From positions 62,001-126,000 of the forward strand of contig CAZGEG010000002.1 of assembly GCA_964524835.1 (NCBI GenBank): a stretch of DNA of 64,000 bases. Reading direction: 5' to 3'. Of the stretch, positions 60,645-64,000 are shown one piece after another. Under the pieces are notes generated by a model. The model saw only the letters and a program-made list of their open reading frames with translations, was not told where the DNA came from and did no database searches. A program made the position numbers and the translations under genes. The stretch's first letter is position 1; the number at the start of each line of letters is the position of its first letter. The stretch is from JACRCG01 sp964524835 (GTDB taxonomy: Bacteria; Desulfobacterota; Desulfuromonadia; Geobacterales; Pseudopelobacteraceae).

Positions 60645-61157
60645 ATGAAAAACGTAATCGCCTCACATACGCACAGCGTCTACCTCAGGGCGGGCGAGGT
60701 TCTGGTCTGCCGAAGACCGGTGCTGGTTTCCACCGTTCTGGGGTCGTGCGTGGCGGTAACCATGTTCTCCGCTTCCCGTGGCTATGGCGCGATCTGCCAT
60801 GCCATGCTCCCCGGGAACATCGGCCGGGACAACGATCTTCGCTATGTTGACACCGCCCTGCGGCACATGTTTGAAAAGATTGCGGGATACGGCAGTGGAA
60901 ATGATCTGTCGGTAAAGCTGTTCGGCGGGGCGCAGGTGCTGAATGTGGCCGAACCGGCACCGTGCCGCCAGACTGTGGGAGAGCAGAACGTCGCGCGGGC
61001 CGAGGCTGTGCTCGCCTCATTGGGACTGACCGTCGCTGCCCGTGATACCGGCGGCCTTCGGGGCCGGAAACTCTTTTTTTGTACGCGCAGCGGTGATGTT
61101 TATATGCGCTGCATACGCGCAGGTGCACATTCCAGTAACGAGGGCACGTCCCCATGA
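60645..61157 (+). CDS. cheD: Chemoreceptor deamidase CheD, first copy
   Basis: Deamidates receptor glutamines and can bind CheC/CheY partners. 170 residues with catalytic C35 in STVLGSCVAVTMF and H52 in CHAMLPG, then VKLFGGAQVL and ARDTGGLRGRKLFF. The ATG at 60645 fits the family. Its end overlaps cheB by 4 nt. Confidence 0.92.
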   Translation: MKNVIASHTHSVYLRAGEVLVCRRPVLVSTVLGSCVAVTMFSASRGYGAICHAMLPGNIGRDNDLRYVDTALRHMFEKIAGYGSGNDLSVKLFGGAQVLNVAEPAPCRQTVGEQNVARAEAVLASLGLTVAARDTGGLRGRKLFFCTRSGDVYMRCIRAGAHSSNEGTSP

Positions 61158-62224
61158 AGAAAATTACCGTCCTGGTTATCGATGACTCCGCCCTGGTACG
61201 CCAGACATTGTGCGACATTCTCAATTCAGATCCTGAAATAGAGGTGATCGGCAGCGCGGCAGATCCGATCCTGGCGGCTGAGCGGATGAGAACGGTGGTT
61301 CCGGATGTTATCACGCTGGATGTCGAGATGCCGCGCATGGACGGGCTGACTTTCCTGCAGAAACTGATGAGCCAGCATCCGATCCCGGTGGTGATGTGTT
61401 CCAGCCTCACCGAAAGGGGCAACGAGACGGCGCTGAAGGCCCTTGAATACGGCGCCGTCGATATCATCACCAAGCCGAAGATGGGCACGAAACAGTTCAT
61501 CGAGGAATCCCGGGTGCGCATCTGTGATGCGGTCAAAGGCGCGGCAGCCGCCCGCATGGGGCCGCTGCGGGCGATGCGCACGATGAAGGAGATTTCTCCC
61601 AAGTACAGTGCCGACGTCATCATGGAAAAGCCCAACGCAAAGGCGATGATTCAGACGACCGAAAAGGTTGTCGTGGTCGGGGCTTCGACCGGAGGCACCG
61701 AGGCGCTGAAGGTTTTTCTGGAAATGCTTCCGGAAGACACACCCGGCATCGTCATCGTCCAGCATATGCCGGAAAATTTTACTGCGGCCTTTGCCAAACG
61801 GCTTGACTCGATCTGCCGTGTGACGGTCAAGGAGGCCCAGGATAATGATACCGTGGTGCGGGGAAGGGCATTGATCGCCCCCGGCAACCATCACGTGCTG
61901 CTGAAGAGAAGCGGCGCCCGTTATTATGTAGAGATCAAGGAAGGTCCGCTGGTTTCGCGCCATCGCCCGTCGGTGGATGTGCTGTTTCGTTCTGCCGCCC
62001 GTTATGCCGGCAAGAACGCCGTCGGTGTCATCATGACCGGCATGGGTGATGACGGTGCCCACGGCATGAAAGAGATGCACGACGCCGGGGCCGTCACGAT
62101 CGCCCAGGACGAGGCGACCTGTGTAGTCTACGGCATGCCGCACGAAGCGGTCAAGCTGGGCGGCGTCAACAAGATCATGCCGCTGCAGAATATTGCCGGT
62201 GAAGTGTTGCGTCTCTGCAGTTGA
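61154..62224 (+). CDS. cheB: Chemoreceptor methylesterase CheB
   Basis: Removes receptor methyl groups, counteracting CheR. 356 residues: receiver with D10-D11 and phospho-aspartate D56 (ITLDVEMPRMDG); esterase with catalytic serine in GASTGGTEAL (about 178), histidine in VQHMPENFT and aspartate in MTGMGDDGAHGM. Start overlaps the first cheD by 4 nt. No GTP- or pentapeptide-like extras. Confidence 0.95.
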   Translation: MKKITVLVIDDSALVRQTLCDILNSDPEIEVIGSAADPILAAERMRTVVPDVITLDVEMPRMDGLTFLQKLMSQHPIPVVMCSSLTERGNETALKALEYGAVDIITKPKMGTKQFIEESRVRICDAVKGAAAARMGPLRAMRTMKEISPKYSADVIMEKPNAKAMIQTTEKVVVVGASTGGTEALKVFLEMLPEDTPGIVIVQHMPENFTAAFAKRLDSICRVTVKEAQDNDTVVRGRALIAPGNHHVLLKRSGARYYVEIKEGPLVSRHRPSVDVLFRSAARYAGKNAVGVIMTGMGDDGAHGMKEMHDAGAVTIAQDEATCVVYGMPHEAVKLGGVNKIMPLQNIAGEVLRLCS

Positions 62225-62245
62225 TGCGTATTAAGGGGGCACGTC

Positions 62246-63136
62246 ATGAAGATGGACGATGATGAACTGATCGAGGAGCTGTCCAATCGTTTAGCCCAGA
62301 GCCGCAAGGCTTTTTCCGACCTGAGCGTGGTGAACCGCAAGCTTCTTGACATGAACGAACGGCTGGAGCGCTCCGAATCCCTCAAAAGCAATTTTTTGTC
62401 TAATATCCGCAACGAAATCAATAATCCGCTCAACTCCATCATGGGGCTGGCAGCGCAGCTGGCACAGATCGGAGCCGGAAATGAAGAAATCACGACCATC
62501 TCATCTTTGATCGGGGCTGAAGCCAATACCCTTGATTTCCAGCTGCGGAATATATTCATGGCTGCCGAGCTGGAAGCCGGGGAGGTTAGTCCCCGCTGTT
62601 CCAAGGTTCATATTGCAACGGTCGTGCGCGACCTGGTGAATTCCTTTCTGCATGTCGCTGCCAGGAAAAATGTGTCGCTTGTCCTGGCTCTGCCAACGAA
62701 CGGAGATACAGGCATCGCAGTTATTGATGTTGTTAAGTTTCAGGTCATCGTTTCCAACCTGTTGGCAAATGCAATCGAATACAGCCTTGAAGGTGGCATC
62801 GTGGAAGTTTATGTCTCCGTCGGGGGGGACGGTGCCTTGCAGATTTCAGTCGCAGACCATGGGGTCGGGATCGCACCGGAGGACCAGCGGCGCATTTTTG
62901 ACCGCTTCGTACAGGTGGATGCCGGTACCACCCGCTCGCACCAGGGACATGGCCTTGGTCTCAGTATTACCAGGGCACTCGTCGATCTCATGCAGGGGAG
63001 CATCTGTCTGGCCAGCTCACCCGGCGAAGGGACGAGGTTTGTCGTTGAAATCCCTCCCTGCCTGATCCTGGACGCCGAAGATTCCTTTTCTGAGGCCGGC
63101 AATCTGTTTCTCTTCGATGATATGAGTGAGGCGTAG
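62246..63136 (+). CDS. Histidine kinase with Asn at the phospho-site
   Basis: 296 residues, soluble. Coiled coil 1-45, HisKA 46-110 and HATPase 150-270 with complete N box (VSNLLANAIEYS), DHGVGI, FDRFVQ and GHGLGLSI. At the phosphorylation site the usual SHEIRTPLN reads RNEINNPLN, N56 (AAC) replacing histidine. It probably binds ATP but cannot autophosphorylate there; perhaps it inhibits or scaffolds a partner kinase. GGGGGCAC lies before the ATG. The end overlaps the second cheD. Confidence 0.85.
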   Translation: MKMDDDELIEELSNRLAQSRKAFSDLSVVNRKLLDMNERLERSESLKSNFLSNIRNEINNPLNSIMGLAAQLAQIGAGNEEITTISSLIGAEANTLDFQLRNIFMAAELEAGEVSPRCSKVHIATVVRDLVNSFLHVAARKNVSLVLALPTNGDTGIAVIDVVKFQVIVSNLLANAIEYSLEGGIVEVYVSVGGDGALQISVADHGVGIAPEDQRRIFDRFVQVDAGTTRSHQGHGLGLSITRALVDLMQGSICLASSPGEGTRFVVEIPPCLILDAEDSFSEAGNLFLFDDMSEA

Positions 63137-63629
63137 TCAAAGCGTGGGGAGTGATGAACCGATCAACAGGCATTTCCTCTTTCCCGGCACTATTTTTGCC
63201 GAACCTGCTGAATATCAGATCAGTACCGTACTTGGATCATGTGTTGCCGTCTGTCTGTGGGATCATAATGCCAGAAGGGGGGGGATGAACCACATCATGC
63301 TGCCGCTCTGGAACGGAGAGGGACTGGCCACGCCAAAGTATGGCAACATCGCCATGGAACGGCTTCTTGCCAAGGTCCTCTATATAGGGTGTCATCGCGA
63401 GCATCTGGTCGCCAAGGTTTTCGGGGGAGCCAACGTATCCGGTTCCGGCCTGGAAGTGTTCATGATTGGCGACCGCAATATTACCCTGGCTTTCGAGATG
63501 CTGGAAGAGTACCGGATCCCGGTCACCGCCAGGGACGTCGGCGGACGGGTCGGCAGAAAGATCATCATGAATACCGAAACCGGCGCAGTTCTTGTCGGCA
63601 AGGGAAGAAAGGCTGCATCCGTTGATTAG
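63126..63629 (+). CDS. cheD: Chemoreceptor deamidase CheD, second copy
   Basis: 167 residues with catalytic C39 (STVLGSCVAVCLW) and H56 (GMNHIMLP), then VAKVFGGANVSG and ARDVGGRVGRKIIM. Longer N terminus than the first copy and only moderately similar, so likely an old paralogue with a different receptor or partner. Start is GTG at 63126, or GTG at 63144; both overlap or abut the kinase gene. Confidence 0.9.
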   Translation: MRRSQSVGSDEPINRHFLFPGTIFAEPAEYQISTVLGSCVAVCLWDHNARRGGMNHIMLPLWNGEGLATPKYGNIAMERLLAKVLYIGCHREHLVAKVFGGANVSGSGLEVFMIGDRNITLAFEMLEEYRIPVTARDVGGRVGRKIIMNTETGAVLVGKGRKAASVD

Positions 63630-63877
63630 CTTCAATCCGATGCTGTAGCGGCGACGCAGCCGGAAACCTGCTGATTCCAGGTTTTGCCCCTTAAAATCCT
63701 GCATGTTTCGTGCAGGCGGGAGCAGGAGATGTTGGGACCGCTCTCCACCCTGCTTCTGTTCCCTCCTCTCCGTTCACACCTTGACACCCCCTTTCTTTTG
63801 GGGTAGCTTGTTACGTCCTACCACAGGACACCAGACGTTTTCGTCACCATTCCCGTTATGCAAAAGGTCGCTCCGGC
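63630..63877. other. Spacer between che cluster and kdsB
   Basis: 248 bp. Holds two short hairpins, AACCTG-N7-CAGGTT near 63668-63686 and CCTGCA-N7-TGCAGG near 63699-63717, without T-runs; one may end the che transcript. An 82-codon frame through here has no recognisable product. Confidence 0.4.
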
Positions 63878-64000
63878 ATGAAAATTACAGCGGTTATCCC
63901 TGCCCGTTATGCATCGACACGTTTTCCCGGCAAGGCTCTGGCGGAAATTGACGGCCGTCCGATGATCCAGCATGTCTATCAGCGTGCTGCCCAGTCAGAA
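63878..64000 (+). CDS. kdsB: CMP-KDO synthetase KdsB (3' end missing)
   Basis: First 41 codons only: MKITAVIPARYASTRFPGKA then LAEIDGRPMIQHVYQRA, the nucleotide-binding start of 3-deoxy-manno-octulosonate cytidylyltransferase, which activates KDO for lipopolysaccharide core synthesis. Agrees with a Gram-negative organism. The gene runs out of the window. Confidence 0.93.
   Translation, partial: MKITAVIPARYASTRFPGKALAEIDGRPMIQHVYQRAAQSE

Noticed and set aside
63703..63951. 82-codon frame across the kdsB start
   Set aside because: Out of frame with kdsB and no recognisable product.

Overview
The window looks like a chromosome segment of a Geobacter-like deltaproteobacterium (Desulfuromonadota). 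The grounds are gene content and order: nrdR-ribD-ribE-ribBA, a periplasmic Hyb-type uptake hydrogenase in the order S-A-B-L-P, a large chemosensory cluster, many CxxC and Fe-S proteins, and short-period intergenic repeats. This is inference from gene families; no rRNA or other marker is present.

Region 1 (1-12.3 kb) is core. It holds nrdR (5' end cut off), riboflavin synthesis genes ribD/ribE/ribBA, queH, a small membrane protein, a short ferredoxin gene on the minus strand, ackA, a minus-strand truD/HsmA-like/trmL unit, serA, lgt, a ferritin and a DUF1450 protein. Region 2 (11.8-20.4 kb) is the hyb operon on the minus strand (small subunit, Fe-S protein, membrane subunit, large subunit, maturation protease). 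A near-consensus sigma-54 promoter lies upstream of it, and a divergent NtrC-family response regulator with its histidine kinase is next to it; together they look like one regulatory unit. Region 3 (20.6-29 kb) is mixed: DUF3553-like protein, a Dps-like ferritin, pirin, a YtcJ-like amidohydrolase, a membrane-anchored monooxygenase-domain protein, an isochorismatase-family hydrolase, LtrA, an alginate-export-type porin and small membrane proteins.

Region 4 (about 29-44.9 kb) is accessory DNA, with almost all genes on the minus strand as single small enzymes: VOC, SnoaL-like (one duplicated), SRPBCC, two RibD-C/DHFR-like reductases, Fe-SOD, quinone oxidoreductase, two NmrA proteins, a rhodanese-YceI fusion, a TMEM175-like channel, FAD monooxygenase plus FrnE-like protein, GNAT and an IS110-type transposase. 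Several of these genes are followed by sites with the RYYYAAC...GTTRRRY layout and inner palindrome of integron attC sites, and one duplicated block begins and ends at the predicted cassette crossover points. I read this as a cluster of integron gene cassettes without a visible integrase (CALIN-like), overlaid by gene chimeras, remnants and an insertion sequence.

Region 5 (44.9-49.6 kb) encodes a two-subunit molybdenum hydroxylase (IorAB type, Tat-exported large subunit) with its MocA- and XdhC-like maturation factors, then YaeQ. Region 6 (49.8-63.6 kb) is a chemosensory cluster: FapA, CheW, a membrane receptor, a histidine-less kinase fragment, a P460 cytochrome, a soluble double-tip receptor-like protein, STAS, CheY, CheA, CheR, CheD, CheB, a kinase with Asn at the phospho-His position, and a second CheD. 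Ahead of cheW sit three palindromes exactly 22 bp apart and a sigma-54-like promoter. The window ends inside kdsB.

Short-period (7-9 nt) repeat arrays, often arranged as inverted arms, recur in at least seven intergenic spaces.
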